Positions 18,376 to 26,938 of a stretch of DNA of 64,000 bases are shown piece after piece; position 1 is the stretch's first letter, and the number at the start of each line of letters is the position of its first letter. Origin of the DNA: Clostridia bacterium (GTDB lineage Bacteria > Bacillota > Clostridia > Christensenellales > Borkfalkiaceae); assembly GCA_017536205.1 (NCBI GenBank), contig JAFXHX010000010.1, positions 62,001-126,000 of the forward strand. The letters are read 5' to 3'. The position numbers and the translations under genes are program-made. Under the pieces are notes generated by a model. That model saw nothing but the letters and a program-made list of their open reading frames with translations. It did no database searches and was not told the origin of the DNA.

Positions 18376-19120
18376 TTTCCACCTCTATTTTAGAAAAATC
18401 GAACGAGTGTTTATCTTTGCCGTAAACCCCGTAAGCCTCGCCTATAACGTAAGAAATAAAATCGTTACAAGCAGAGTTTATAAGCCCCGAAAAAACGAAA
18501 GTGCCCGCCTTTAAAACACCTTGAACGAAAGCGTTAGATTTTTTAGGTTGTTCGTTTTCTATAATTTCTAAAAGTTTTTTCTCAACGAAACCTATGGGCT
18601 TATCTTCAAGTTTAAAAAGTTTTAAGGGTTTTGAAAACTTTTCGTTGGCAACTTCAATAGTAGTTTTTATAACGGAAAGCGCATCGTAAACGGTATAGTT
18701 AAGGTAAAAATACCTACCACCCTTGTCAAAGCCCTTTGAAACGTCGTGCACGGCGATTTTTAAAACTTCGAATAAGTTTTTAAAGTTTTCTTGAAGGGAA
18801 AGTTTTGCACGGTACTTAAACTCGTACTTTGGATTTTGGGCTAGTTTTTCTATATCTTCGTTGCAAGTAATTTGGTCTTTAACGTACTTTTTACGCTTTT
18901 TAGAATAAGCGATAAGCGTTATTAGGTATGCAATATAGTAGATTATAAAAAATAAAACGTAGCCACAAACGGCGCAAATAGCAACGGTTAAATATTTTTT
19001 GCCCGTTTCTTGCCACCCGTAAGTAAGCACCGAGAAAGTTATTGAAACGGCAAGCACAAAAATTAAGGTTAGGTACTTAATTGCCGTTTTACCCTTTCCG
19101 CTTTTACTTTTAGTATTCAT
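18359..19120 (-). CDS. Membrane hypothetical protein (paralogue of previous gene)
   Basis: 253 aa. Two N-terminal transmembrane helices (about 15-35 and 42-70), a cytoplasmic-looking charged region (ARLSLQENF-like, about 100-130) and a C-terminal GTFVFSGLINSACNDFISYV hydrophobic stretch reminiscent of DUF697-type domains. Function unknown. It overlaps the YhcH-family gene upstream and the paralogue downstream, so the three are co-transcribed. Confidence 0.7.
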   Translation of the reverse strand: MNTKSKSGKGKTAIKYLTLIFVLAVSITFSVLTYGWQETGKKYLTVAICAVCGYVLFFIIYYIAYLITLIAYSKKRKKYVKDQITCNEDIEKLAQNPKYEFKYRAKLSLQENFKNLFEVLKIAVHDVSKGFDKGGRYFYLNYTVYDALSVIKTTIEVANEKFSKPLKLFKLEDKPIGFVEKKLLEIIENEQPKKSNAFVQGVLKAGTFVFSGLINSACNDFISYVIGEAYGVYGKDKHSFDFSKIEVENERDN

Positions 19121-19569
19121 TATATTTTAAGTTTGAATACGAATTTTTTAACGTTTTCTTGCTCGTCCACCATAAAACTGCCGTTGTGAAGGTCGTTTGG
19201 GAACACTATAGCAAAGTTAGTGCCGTCAAGCACGGTGGTGTTATAGTAAGGAGCGGTGAAAAACTCAACGTCTTTTTGTGGGTTATATGGAATAGCGTCT
19301 TCCCCAAGGTCGATTGACTGGAATAAGAATATTTCGCTACCAGAAACCGTCATTTGAAGGTCGAGATATTCTCTGTGCGCTTCAAGCAAAAGTTCTTCAG
19401 GCTCTTCTTTAGTTAAGTAAGACTGAACTTTTAAAGTAACTAAATCGCTAATTTTATACGAGCCAACTTCTAATTTTTCGTATCCACCGGCGTTTAAAAA
19501 ATTAACTACGTCTTCAACGCCTGGAACGTATGCATAACGGTTGAGTTTTGAAATCTTATCTAAAATCAT
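19120..19569 (-). CDS. YhcH/YjgK/YiaL family protein (DUF386)
   Basis: 149 aa, normal size for this cupin-like family, whose members are linked to sialic acid and other sugar catabolism. Likely metal-binding positions are visible in LLEAHREYLDLQMTVSGSE and FPNDLHNGSF. AGGAG lies 8 nt before the ATG. It is followed by the two membrane paralogues with overlapping ends and lies 4 bp downstream of the ATP-grasp gene. Confidence 0.9.
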   Translation of the reverse strand: MILDKISKLNRYAYVPGVEDVVNFLNAGGYEKLEVGSYKISDLVTLKVQSYLTKEEPEELLLEAHREYLDLQMTVSGSEIFLFQSIDLGEDAIPYNPQKDVEFFTAPYYNTTVLDGTNFAIVFPNDLHNGSFMVDEQENVKKFVFKLKI

Positions 19570-19573
19570 TTTT

Positions 19574-20452
19574 CTATTCTCCTATTGAATTAATAACGTG
19601 CTCTACGTACTTTTTAGCAACGTTTATATTAGTTGCGCTTTCAAACGCCGTGAAAAATGCGTTTGAATTAACTTCACACACTACGGGATTACCGTTTTCA
19701 TCAAACAAAAGGTCTATTCCCATATAGTCAAGATTTAAAAGGTTTGCAACCTTTTCGGCGGTTTTAATAAACGAAACGGGTGGATTAAAGGCTTTAACGC
19801 TACCACCGAGCGCCGCGTTCGAGCGAAAATCGTTACTTGACGAGCGAAGTATTGCGCCAACGTATTTTTTGCCTATGCAAATAATTCTAACGTCACGCCC
19901 GTAACTTGAAGATATAAATTGCTGAAAAATCTTTGGCTCGAAGGCGTTTTCGTTTACGATTTTAACAAGTTCTTCTATATCTCTTACTAAATACACACCC
20001 TTTCCAAGCGAAGAAAAACTCTTTTTAACAACGAGTGGAAAGTTAAGCCCGTTAGCAACCTTTAAAAGTTCTTCTTTGTTAGCGGTTATTCCACTAGTAA
20101 AGCAAAGGGGCGCAGAATACGTTTTGGGAACTTTAATGCCACTGCCTTCTAAGGCTAGTAAAGTTAGCATTTTATCGTCACACAAAACGATAGAGTCGAC
20201 AGGATTAAACACTTTAACGCCCGTTTTTTCAAGCATTTTGCCAAAGTATTTATCTTTATCTAAATACACGCAAAAATCTACGCCGTTAAGGCTAGAATTA
20301 ACGCTTGAATTATCGTTTATAAAAAGGTCGTACCCCGTATTTATTACGGTAACTTCAACGCCTTTTTTTATAAACTCTTCTTTAATGCGCTCAATTTGAT
20401 AATTTAGTTGTGGCGCATCGTAATACGCGTTTTTAACGATTATTCCTTTCAT
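19574..20452 (-). CDS. ATP-grasp ligase, RimK/LysX-like
   Basis: 292 aa. ATP-grasp landmarks are LNFPLVVKKSFSSLGKGVYL (ATP-binding Lys and glycine loop, about 150-170), KIFQQFISSSYGRDVRIICI and the metal-binding tail CEVNSNAFFTAFE. RimK-type enzymes add amino acids to carboxyl groups of proteins or cofactors; the substrate here is unknown. First gene of a run through 17605. No ribosome site: the -10 box ends 6 nt before the ATG, as at 14023. Confidence 0.85.
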   Translation of the reverse strand: MKGIIVKNAYYDAPQLNYQIERIKEEFIKKGVEVTVINTGYDLFINDNSSVNSSLNGVDFCVYLDKDKYFGKMLEKTGVKVFNPVDSIVLCDDKMLTLLALEGSGIKVPKTYSAPLCFTSGITANKEELLKVANGLNFPLVVKKSFSSLGKGVYLVRDIEELVKIVNENAFEPKIFQQFISSSYGRDVRIICIGKKYVGAILRSSSNDFRSNAALGGSVKAFNPPVSFIKTAEKVANLLNLDYMGIDLLFDENGNPVVCEVNSNAFFTAFESATNINVAKKYVEHVINSIGE

Positions 20453-20458
20453 ACAAAT

Positions 20459-20487
20459 ATTTTACCATTTTAGAAGTTCGTTTTCAA
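20459..20487 (-). promoter_or_regulatory. Leaderless-type promoter of the ATP-grasp gene
   Basis: Minus-strand TTGAAA (20482-20487), 17-bp spacer, TAAAAT (20459-20464), then exactly six bases to the ATG at 20452. Same geometry and nearly the same sequence as the promoter at 14030-14058. Confidence 0.72.
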
Positions 20488-20493
20488 GTTAAT

Positions 20494-20670
20494 TTAGTCG
20501 TTTTTAAAACAATTTTGTTCTTCATCGTAACGGTAACCTATTTTTTCAAGCGCATTTACAATTTCTTCGTAAGAAACGTTTTCACTCAAACAATAATCGT
20601 TAAGGTCTTCGTATTTGTTGCGTAGCGCAGTGTTAACCACGCTTAAAAGTAAATAAGGATTTTCTATCAT
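20494..20670 (-). CDS. DUF4250 family small protein
   Basis: 58 aa from the ATG at 20670. It matches the DUF4250 pattern of Firmicutes: NPYLLLSVVNTALRNKYEDL, a central SYEEIVNALEKIGYRYDE and a short acidic tail. Function unknown. A longer frame would run back through the rubrerythrin terminator and stop region, so the ATG after the terminator is preferred. No clear ribosome site. Confidence 0.72.
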   Translation of the reverse strand: MIENPYLLLSVVNTALRNKYEDLNDYCLSENVSYEEIVNALEKIGYRYDEEQNCFKND

Positions 20671-20676
20671 ATTTAT

Positions 20677-20701
20677 AAAAAACGCCCACTGTAAGTGGGC
20701 G
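20677..20701 (-). terminator. Terminator downstream of rubrerythrin
   Basis: Eight-base-pair GC-rich stem (20683-20690 with 20694-20701), three-base loop, followed on the minus strand by six T. It lies just after the rubrerythrin stop and only a few bases before the DUF4250 ATG, so the latter depends on read-through or its own start site. Confidence 0.85.
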
Positions 20702-20707
20702 AAAAAA

Positions 20708-21241
20708 TTAATAGTTTTCTTTTCTAACTTCAAAGTATGCTTCGGGGTGTGCGCAAACGGGGCAAACCTTTAAAGCCTTATCGCCCGTGTGAATATGTCC
20801 GCAATTTCTGCATTCCCAAACGGTTACTTCTGCTTTTTTGAACACTGCTTCTTCTTTAACGTTCTTTAAAAGTGCAAGATATCTTTCTTCGTGCGTTCTT
20901 TCAATGTTTGCAACCATTCTAAACTGTGCTGCAATTGCCTTGAAACCTTCTTGGTCTGCTTCTTCTGCCATGCGCTTATACATTTCGGTCCACTCGCCGT
21001 TTTCGCCCTGTGCTGCAGCAAGTAAGTTTTCTGCGGTATTACCAAGTTCGCCAAGGTGCTTAAACCAGAGTTTAGCGTGTTCCTTTTCGTTATCGGCAGT
21101 TTTTAAGAAGATTTCTGCAATTTGTTCGTAACCTTCTTTTTTAGCAACGCTTGCAAAATAAGTATATTTGTTGCGTGCTTGGCTTTCGCCTGCAAATGCT
21201 TCGCGTAAGTTCATTTCGGTTTTAGTACCTTTAAGTTCCAT
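20708..21241 (-). CDS. Rubrerythrin
   Basis: 177 aa. A four-helix diiron domain with the ferritin-like Glu/His motifs ([44 protein letters not shown]) is followed by a C-terminal rubredoxin-like domain ([23 protein letters not shown]). It reduces hydrogen peroxide in anaerobes. AAGGAG lies 7 nt before the ATG. It lies 51 bp downstream of the PerR/Fur-like gene and has no promoter as good as that gene's, so the two probably form a peroxide-stress operon. Confidence 0.96.
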   Translation of the reverse strand: MELKGTKTEMNLREAFAGESQARNKYTYFASVAKKEGYEQIAEIFLKTADNEKEHAKLWFKHLGELGNTAENLLAAAQGENGEWTEMYKRMAEEADQEGFKAIAAQFRMVANIERTHEERYLALLKNVKEEAVFKKAEVTVWECRNCGHIHTGDKALKVCPVCAHPEAYFEVRKENY

Positions 21242-21292
21242 AGTTTATCTCCTTATATTAAACAATTTATTATATTTTACGGATTAACCGTT

Positions 21293-21655
21293 TTAACCTT
21301 TACAATTAGAGCATACGCCCCTAAAATTGATTTCTGTATCTATTATATCATTATTTGAAAGTTTTGCAATAGCCAAAATGGGTTTTACGTCAATTTCTAA
21401 AACGTCTTCTACCTTACCGCAAACCGAGCATTGAAAATGTGCGTGGTCAAATAGCGTTTTATCAAACCTATCGCCACCAACGGCTTCAATCTTTCTAACC
21501 TTGCCTTCTTTAACGAGTGCGTTAAGATTGCGGTAAACCGACGCAATGTTTATTGTTGGAACTACATTTTTAGCCCTTGCAAGCACAACGTCTGCCGTGG
21601 GGTGGTCGTGACTATTAAAAACTGCTTGATATACTGCGTTTTTACACTTTGACAC
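21293..21655 (-). CDS. Fur-family metalloregulator, PerR-like
   Basis: 120 aa from a GTG start (SKCKNAVYQAVF follows). Winged-helix segment HPTADVVLARAKNVVPTINI-ASVYRNLNAL, then the metal site DRFDKTLFDHAHFQC and two structural-zinc CxxC pairs (CSVCGK, CSNCKG). The RFD...DHxH arrangement resembles PerR more than classical Fur. AGGAG lies 10 nt upstream of the GTG. A longer frame is excluded because it would start within the -35 box. Downstream rubrerythrin supports a peroxide-response role. Confidence 0.9.
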   Translation of the reverse strand: MSKCKNAVYQAVFNSHDHPTADVVLARAKNVVPTINIASVYRNLNALVKEGKVRKIEAVGGDRFDKTLFDHAHFQCSVCGKVEDVLEIDVKPILAIAKLSNNDIIDTEINFRGVCSNCKG

Positions 21656-21678
21656 CTTAATTTTACTCCTTTTAAAAA

Positions 21679-21693
21679 TGATAATGATTATCA
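21679..21693. promoter_or_regulatory. Perfect Fur/PerR-type 7-1-7 operator
   Basis: TGATAATGATTATCA, a perfect inverted repeat with one central base, just downstream of the -10 box, covering the expected transcription start of the PerR/Fur-like gene. The outer TGA/TCA arms match the Bacillus Fur consensus (PerR boxes usually have TTA/TAA). This predicts autorepression and metal- or peroxide-controlled rubrerythrin. Confidence 0.9.
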
Positions 21694-21701
21694 CTATCAA
21701 A

Positions 21702-21730
21702 ATTATAGTATATAAATAATCATTTGTCAA
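21702..21730 (-). promoter_or_regulatory. Consensus promoter of the PerR/Fur-like and rubrerythrin operon
   Basis: Minus-strand TTGACA (21725-21730), 17-bp spacer, TATAAT (21702-21707): full consensus at both boxes. The operator at 21679-21693 lies at about +1 to +15. Confidence 0.88.
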
Positions 21731-21823
21731 CGGTTTTTTAAAAAAAATTAAAATATTTTTTATGCGTTTAAAGTTGCAGTAAGGTTTATCATTATAATTT
21801 TATTATAATTTCACTATATATCA

Positions 21824-21852
21824 TTGCAAGGACACAAAAAATGGTGTAAAAT
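21824..21852 (+). promoter_or_regulatory. Possible promoter of the diacylglycerol kinase-family gene
   Basis: TTGCAA (21824-21829), 17-bp spacer, TAAAAT (21847-21852), giving a leader of about 10 nt. A second TATAAT-like box lies near 21810-21820 without a good -35, so the choice is uncertain. Confidence 0.45.
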
Positions 21853-21868
21853 ATAGTTGGTAAACAAA

Positions 21869-22762
21869 ATGAAACACATATTCGTTATAAACCCCGTTGC
21901 TGGTTTTGAAAATGCAGTTATTAAACTTTCTAAACTGCTTGAAGGGTATAAAAGTAAATACGATATTTTAATTCACGTTACTACTAGGGAAAAAGACGCG
22001 CGTGAGTTTTCTTACGAATACGCAACCACCCACCCTAACGAAGAAATTAGGTTTTATTCTTGCGGGGGTGACGGAACTCTTGGCGAAGTGGTTAACGGTA
22101 TCGTTGGGCTAGAAAACGCTTCGATAACCTGTTTTCCGTGTGGTAGTGGCAACGATTTCGTTAAATCGGTTGGTGGAAAAGAAAGGTTTTTAGACCTTGA
22201 CAAACTCTTTAACGCTAAAAACCACAAGATTGACCTTATTAAAGTTAACGATTACTATTCGCTTAACGTTACTAACGTTGGTTTAGATGCTAGAGCGTGC
22301 AAGTTTGCAAATGCGTTAAAAGGTAAAACAAAAAACCCTTATACGTTAGGAATTATAAGGGCGTTATTTACCGGATTAACAACCGATATTACTATTGAAG
22401 TTGACGGTGAAGTTATAAATCCGTGTGGAAAACTTACACTTACCACGTTTGCAAACGGTGGTTATATGGGTGGAAAATATTTTTGCGCCCCTAACTATAA
22501 AGTTGACGATGGTATTATTGAGTTTTGTTACATATCACCCGTTAGCATTATTACACTTGCTAGGCTTATTAAAAAATATGAAAAAGGCAAGCATTTAGAA
22601 GATAAGAGTTTTGAAAAATACCTTACTTATAAACAAATTAAAAGCGCTAGACTTTATTCTAATAAAGAGTTTGACCTTTGCGTTGACGGCGAGATGTTCG
22701 TTGGTAAAGAATTCAGCGTTGAAATTGTAAGTGGTGCAATTAACTTCGCCCTTCCCGAATAA
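21869..22762 (+). CDS. Diacylglycerol/lipid kinase family protein (YegS/BmrU-like)
   Basis: 297 aa from the ATG (MKHIFVINPVAGF). It has the catalytic glycine-rich motif CGGDGTLGEVVNGIVGL, the FPCGSGNDFVKSVGG loop and the C-terminal beta-sandwich region (VDDGIIEFCYISP). The family phosphorylates diacylglycerol or related lipids at the membrane surface. The upstream TTG at 21857 has no ribosome site, so the ATG is preferred. Monocistronic, ending at a bidirectional terminator. Confidence 0.92.
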   Translation: MKHIFVINPVAGFENAVIKLSKLLEGYKSKYDILIHVTTREKDAREFSYEYATTHPNEEIRFYSCGGDGTLGEVVNGIVGLENASITCFPCGSGNDFVKSVGGKERFLDLDKLFNAKNHKIDLIKVNDYYSLNVTNVGLDARACKFANALKGKTKNPYTLGIIRALFTGLTTDITIEVDGEVINPCGKLTLTTFANGGYMGGKYFCAPNYKVDDGIIEFCYISPVSIITLARLIKKYEKGKHLEDKSFEKYLTYKQIKSARLYSNKEFDLCVDGEMFVGKEFSVEIVSGAINFALPE

Positions 22763-22770
22763 CAAAAAAA

Positions 22771-22794
22771 GAGAATTGCTAAAAAGCAATTCTC
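22771..22794. terminator. Bidirectional terminator between convergent genes
   Basis: Ten-base-pair stem (22771-22780 with 22785-22794), AAAA loop, flanked by an A tract on the left and TTTT on the right. It serves both the lipid kinase gene (plus) and the transporter gene (minus). Confidence 0.9.
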
Positions 22795-22796
22795 TT

Positions 22797-24086
22797 TTAT
22801 ATTACGAAAAGTGATAGAGTTATAAGCGCAACTATTAAGGTTGGAATTGAAACTTCTGCGCCCGTTCTAACAAAGTCGACGTAACCATATTTTACGCCGT
22901 GCACCTTTAATAACGTGTGCCACATAATTCCCGCTAACGCGCCTATGGGGGTTAAGTATGCGCCAAGGTTTGAGCCTATAACGCTTGCGTAAAATGCGCC
23001 AACGCCAGCGCCGTGCTCTATAATTTTAGAAAAAAGCACGCTCATAGGTATGTTGTTTATAACGTTGCTTGATAAAAACGACGCTACGCCGTAACTTATA
23101 ACTTCGTTACCACCCGAAAGAGTATCGGAAAAGGTTTTAGTTATTCCCGACTGATGAAGCGCAGTTACCAAAACGAACATTGATATAACAAATGGTATTA
23201 GTTGCCACGGCGCACCCTTAAACGCTTTTAGAAGTGAATTGGGTTTTTGTTTTCTTATAAGCGAAACTATAAGCGTTACCGTTGTTAAACTAATAACCGC
23301 CACCAAAGAAACTAGCCACATTTCAATATTAACGTAAGAACTTACTGCAAGCATAACCGTTGTTACTATTAAGTGAACGAGCGCAACGACGTATAAAAAC
23401 TTATCTTTAATAACGTAGTTTTCTTCACTAACGCTAATTTGAAGTTGAAGTTGTTTTTTAAATATTAAGTAAAGCACTAAAAATGCAGTTATTCCAGATA
23501 ACAGGGTTGGAAAAAACATTACCATTAAATAATCTAAAAAGTTAACGCCAAATGCGCTTGCTAGGTAAACGTTAGTTGGGTTACCTATAATAAGCATCAT
23601 ACTAAACGTGTTAGACGCTATAAACTCTGCCGATAAATAAGGTATGGGGTTTATTTTTGCGCTTTTACAAAAATAGCATAGAAACGGGGTGAACGATAAA
23701 ACTATTACGTCATTCGACGTAAACACCGTTAAAACCGAAACTATTATATATAGATAAAGAAAAAGTTTTTTCTGGCTACTTCCCGATTTTTTAAGGGTTA
23801 CGGTTGCCATATACCTAAAAAACCCCATTTCGTCTAGAAAAACGGAAAGAAGCGTCATACAAATGAACAAAACTAATATTTTAATGGGATTTACGGGTGT
23901 GTTTTCTAAAAAGGTGTTTAAAACTTCACCTGCATTAACGCCACCGAATATTAAAACTAAAACTGCGCCTATAAGTGCAACGATATAATATAGTTCTAAT
24001 TTAATATTAAAAACCTTAACGGGTTTAGCAAACAATACCGAAAGTATTACGCCTACAAACGTTAGGGCTGAAATTATTACAACCAC
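22797..24086 (-). CDS. ArsB/NhaD (SLC13-like) family anion permease
   Basis: About 429 aa with 11-12 predicted transmembrane helices. Family hallmarks are VFTSNDVIVLSFTPFLCYF and NVINNIPMSVLFSKI, the two symmetry-related substrate motifs of the ArsB/CitM group. The substrate is not determinable; no ars genes are adjacent. I choose the GTG at 24086, which has AAGGAG 7 nt upstream; a frame opening at 24110 would place that ribosome site inside the gene. Confidence 0.87.
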   Translation of the reverse strand: MVVIISALTFVGVILSVLFAKPVKVFNIKLELYYIVALIGAVLVLIFGGVNAGEVLNTFLENTPVNPIKILVLFICMTLLSVFLDEMGFFRYMATVTLKKSGSSQKKLFLYLYIIVSVLTVFTSNDVIVLSFTPFLCYFCKSAKINPIPYLSAEFIASNTFSMMLIIGNPTNVYLASAFGVNFLDYLMVMFFPTLLSGITAFLVLYLIFKKQLQLQISVSEENYVIKDKFLYVVALVHLIVTTVMLAVSSYVNIEMWLVSLVAVISLTTVTLIVSLIRKQKPNSLLKAFKGAPWQLIPFVISMFVLVTALHQSGITKTFSDTLSGGNEVISYGVASFLSSNVINNIPMSVLFSKIIEHGAGVGAFYASVIGSNLGAYLTPIGALAGIMWHTLLKVHGVKYGYVDFVRTGAEVSIPTLIVALITLSLFVI

Positions 24087-24179
24087 TATAGTTCTCCTTG
24101 GTAAATCCACGCTACATTTTACTACCGTAAAATGAATAATGCAACAATTTTAAACAAATTACAATAATAATTTAAAAAA

Positions 24180-24209
24180 TTGACATTATTTTATATAATG
24201 TGATATAAT
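24180..24209 (+). promoter_or_regulatory. Promoter of the GT2-GtrA gene
   Basis: TTGACA (24180-24185), 18-bp spacer, TATAAT (24204-24209), followed by a leader of about 20 nt. Confidence 0.75.
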
Positions 24210-24236
24210 ACCTATATTAAACTTGTAGGTATGCTA

Positions 24237-25331
24237 ATGCAAAAAAAGATTTTGGCGGTTATCCCCGCATACGAGCCACCACACGCTTTTATTGATTACG
24301 CTAAACAGTTAGTTAGTGGTGGCGCTCATAAGTTAATAGTTGTTAACGACGGTTCGTGTGAAAAGTATCAAGACGTTTTTGATACCCTTTCAACTATTGA
24401 AAACGTTATAGTTTTATCATACCCCGAAAATCACGGTAAAGGCTACGCACTTAAAACGGCGTTTAAGTATATTAAAGAAAACTTTGATGAAAACCACGTT
24501 ATAGTTACCGCCGATTGTGACGGGCAACATTTAGTTAAAGACGTTGTTAACTGCTCTATAAGCGCAGAAGAAAACCCACAATCGCTAATTCTTGGCGTGC
24601 GCGATTTCTCACTTCCACAAGTTCCATCACGTTCAAGGTTTGGCAACGTTAATACAAGGCGTGCTTTTAAACTTTTATACGGTCTTTCTATTACCGATAC
24701 GCAAACGGGGCTTCGCGCTTTCGATTACGGTTTGCTTGATAAACTCATATCCGTTTCGGGCGATAGGTTTGAATACGAAATGAATATGCTAGTAGTTATT
24801 CATAAATCGCAAAACACCATAGTTGAAGTGCCTATTGAAACCGTTTACGAGAAAAAGCCTGACGACGTTGAAACTAGAAGCCACTTTAAAACTTTTAGAG
24901 ATAGCGTTAGAGTTTGGGGCGTTTTACTTAAAAACGTTCAAAATTATATTTTGGCGTTACTTGCCGCCGGCGTTATTGAATATACAGTTTACGGCTTATG
25001 CGAATACGTAATATTCCCCCACCTACACGCAGCGTTAGGCACGCTTTATTCTACGGTTATTGCAAGGGTACTTTCTTCAATACTAAACTGCACGCTTAAC
25101 TATAAACTAGTGTTTAAGGGCTCGGGTAAAACTTCTGTTATTCGCTACTATACGCTCTGGCTATTTATTCTAGCGTCGTCTTACGGGCTAACGCACTTGT
25201 TTGGTAACGTTTTAGGCTCTGGTAACGCAATGGTCATAACTAAAATTATTATAGACCTTTTACTTTCAACGATAAGTTATCAAGTGCAAACCCACTGGGT
25301 TTTTCCACATAAAAACAAACCTATAAAGTAA
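24237..25331 (+). CDS. GT2 glycosyltransferase fused to a GtrA-like membrane domain
   Basis: 364 aa. The N-terminal part (about 1-225) is a DPM1-like GT2: LAVIPAYEPP, KLIVVNDGS, VIVTADCDGQH and the RFEYEMNMLV acceptor segment. The C-terminal part (about 235-355) has four membrane helices typical of GtrA-like flippase domains (YILALLAAGVIEYTVYGL). Such fusions transfer sugars to polyprenyl phosphate and may move them across the membrane. The second ATG (24237) has TAGGT 6 nt upstream and is preferred to the one at 24231. Confidence 0.9.
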   Translation: MQKKILAVIPAYEPPHAFIDYAKQLVSGGAHKLIVVNDGSCEKYQDVFDTLSTIENVIVLSYPENHGKGYALKTAFKYIKENFDENHVIVTADCDGQHLVKDVVNCSISAEENPQSLILGVRDFSLPQVPSRSRFGNVNTRRAFKLLYGLSITDTQTGLRAFDYGLLDKLISVSGDRFEYEMNMLVVIHKSQNTIVEVPIETVYEKKPDDVETRSHFKTFRDSVRVWGVLLKNVQNYILALLAAGVIEYTVYGLCEYVIFPHLHAALGTLYSTVIARVLSSILNCTLNYKLVFKGSGKTSVIRYYTLWLFILASSYGLTHLFGNVLGSGNAMVITKIIIDLLLSTISYQVQTHWVFPHKNKPIK

Positions 25332-25332
25332 T

Positions 25333-25361
25333 AAAAAACCCCACTTTTCGTGGGGTTTTTT
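25333..25361. terminator. Bidirectional terminator
   Basis: Twelve-base-pair stem (25333-25344 with 25350-25361), core ACCCCAC/GTGGGGT with A and T tails, between the convergent GT2-GtrA and lysS genes. Confidence 0.92.
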
Positions 25362-25366
25362 GATTG

Positions 25367-26935
25367 TTAGAAATCAATGAGCGATAAATATTCGTTTTTA
25401 TCGATAGCGGCAAGGAAAAGGTATAATCTTGGGCCCATATCGGTGCCGAATAATAAGTTATAAAATACTTTAAAGTGCCTTTGTTGACGGGCTTGGTTTT
25501 CCTTTTTGGTAAGCGACTCGTCATTGATAATTGAATATAAATATTGTTGAACGTCTTTTTCGCTTACAACTTCCGTTTCTTTAAGGTAAGCGCAAAGTTT
25601 AGAAACGGCAACTTTTTCTTCACTAGATAAAGTATCGTAAAACTCTTGATTTTTTTCAGGTAAAAGTTTATAGAGTTTTGATGGTTGGTGAACGGTAATC
25701 CAGTTTTTAACCCTTTCTAAACGAACTTCATCGTTTTCGGTAAAGTCAACGCCAACTTTTTTAAGTATTGCCCTGACCTTTTCGGGGTTAAAGTCAACTA
25801 TAGTTGCAACCGACGAAAGAACGCCAAACGGAACTTTTGAACGAGTTTTATCGCCCGAAAGCATAGCAAGGTCGTAAACCCAAGTGTTATACTCGTCTGC
25901 TTCGCCGTTTTTATAGGCTTCTAAACCTTTATCGAACTCTGAATAGTGGCGAATAATAGTATCGTCGAAGTTGAACGAGAAACCTGCTTTTGGCTCGTAT
26001 TTAGCAAAAAGCCACCTTATCATATCGGGCTCGTAAACCTTTAAAACGGTTGCAGGGGTTATATTGTTACCCGTTGACGAGTGCATATCGCCAAGACCTG
26101 CAATAGAAAGCCAACCGTAACCTTGGAAAAGCGGTGGCTCAACGCCTAAAACACGCTTCGCAACTGCGCTTGCAACAACGAAACTACCACTTGCGGCAGC
26201 GTGGTCGATTCCACCCGGCTCGAAGTCAACGCCTTCGTAGCCCCAACGCATGGGCCAGTCAACTTTCCAAACAAGTTTAATGTTGTGATAATCTCTTACC
26301 TTAACAGTATGTTCGTTGCCACACTTACATTTATACGTAATTTCTTCACCGTCGTCAGTTGAAGAAATAACTTTAGTGGTATCTTTGCCACAAACCGAGC
26401 AGTAAACGTTTAAGGGGTAGTAGTTTTCACGCTCGCCCTCGTCACTATCTTGGGTTTTAAACTCCATTAAAACGTCGTAAATCTCTTTACGTTTAGAAAT
26501 GGCAAACACAATTTTGTCGCTATAATCGCCGTTAGTGTATTTTTTTGCTTGATAGCGAAAATCAACGTCGATTCCAAGTTCTTCAAGCGATTTTTCAAAC
26601 TCAACTTCGTTGTGTTCGGCGTAAGATGATGCCGTTCCGTAAGGGTCTGGAATCATAGCGTACGGCATACCCAAATACTTATCGAAATCGGGGCAAATGG
26701 GCGCAACGTTTGATGGAACTTTTCTTAACCTATCAAACTCGTCCCACGAAAAAAGGAGCCTTGCCTTTTTACCCATTTTTCTAAGCGCTTTTACAACGTA
26801 GTAACTAGTTGCTATATCGCGGAAGTTACCGATGTGAACGGAGCCCGACGGGCTTATGCCTGCCGCGCAAACGTATTCTTCTTTGTTAGGATTTCTTGCT
26901 ATAACGTCTTCTGCTAATTTTTCTGCCCAATGCAT
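25367..26935 (-). CDS. lysS: Class I lysyl-tRNA synthetase
   Basis: 522 aa. Class I catalytic motifs are present: AAGISPSGSVHIGNFRDIAT (HIGN) near residue 25-44 and GDMHSSTGN (KMSKS equivalent) near residue 278. A four-Cys zinc region (CSVCGKD ... CKCGNEH) lies between. This is the archaeal-type LysRS1, unrelated to class II LysS of most Clostridia. AGAGG lies 7 nt before the ATG. It starts 3 bp after the cytidylate kinase-like gene. I cannot see whether a class II enzyme also exists. Confidence 0.93.
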   Translation of the reverse strand: MHWAEKLAEDVIARNPNKEEYVCAAGISPSGSVHIGNFRDIATSYYVVKALRKMGKKARLLFSWDEFDRLRKVPSNVAPICPDFDKYLGMPYAMIPDPYGTASSYAEHNEVEFEKSLEELGIDVDFRYQAKKYTNGDYSDKIVFAISKRKEIYDVLMEFKTQDSDEGERENYYPLNVYCSVCGKDTTKVISSTDDGEEITYKCKCGNEHTVKVRDYHNIKLVWKVDWPMRWGYEGVDFEPGGIDHAAASGSFVVASAVAKRVLGVEPPLFQGYGWLSIAGLGDMHSSTGNNITPATVLKVYEPDMIRWLFAKYEPKAGFSFNFDDTIIRHYSEFDKGLEAYKNGEADEYNTWVYDLAMLSGDKTRSKVPFGVLSSVATIVDFNPEKVRAILKKVGVDFTENDEVRLERVKNWITVHQPSKLYKLLPEKNQEFYDTLSSEEKVAVSKLCAYLKETEVVSEKDVQQYLYSIINDESLTKKENQARQQRHFKVFYNLLFGTDMGPRLYLFLAAIDKNEYLSLIDF

Positions 26936-26938
26936 AGT

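Noticed and set aside
21656..21730. N-terminal hydrophobic extension of the PerR/Fur-like regulator
   Set aside because: It would translate the promoter and operator; the GTG at 21655 gives the normal family length and start.
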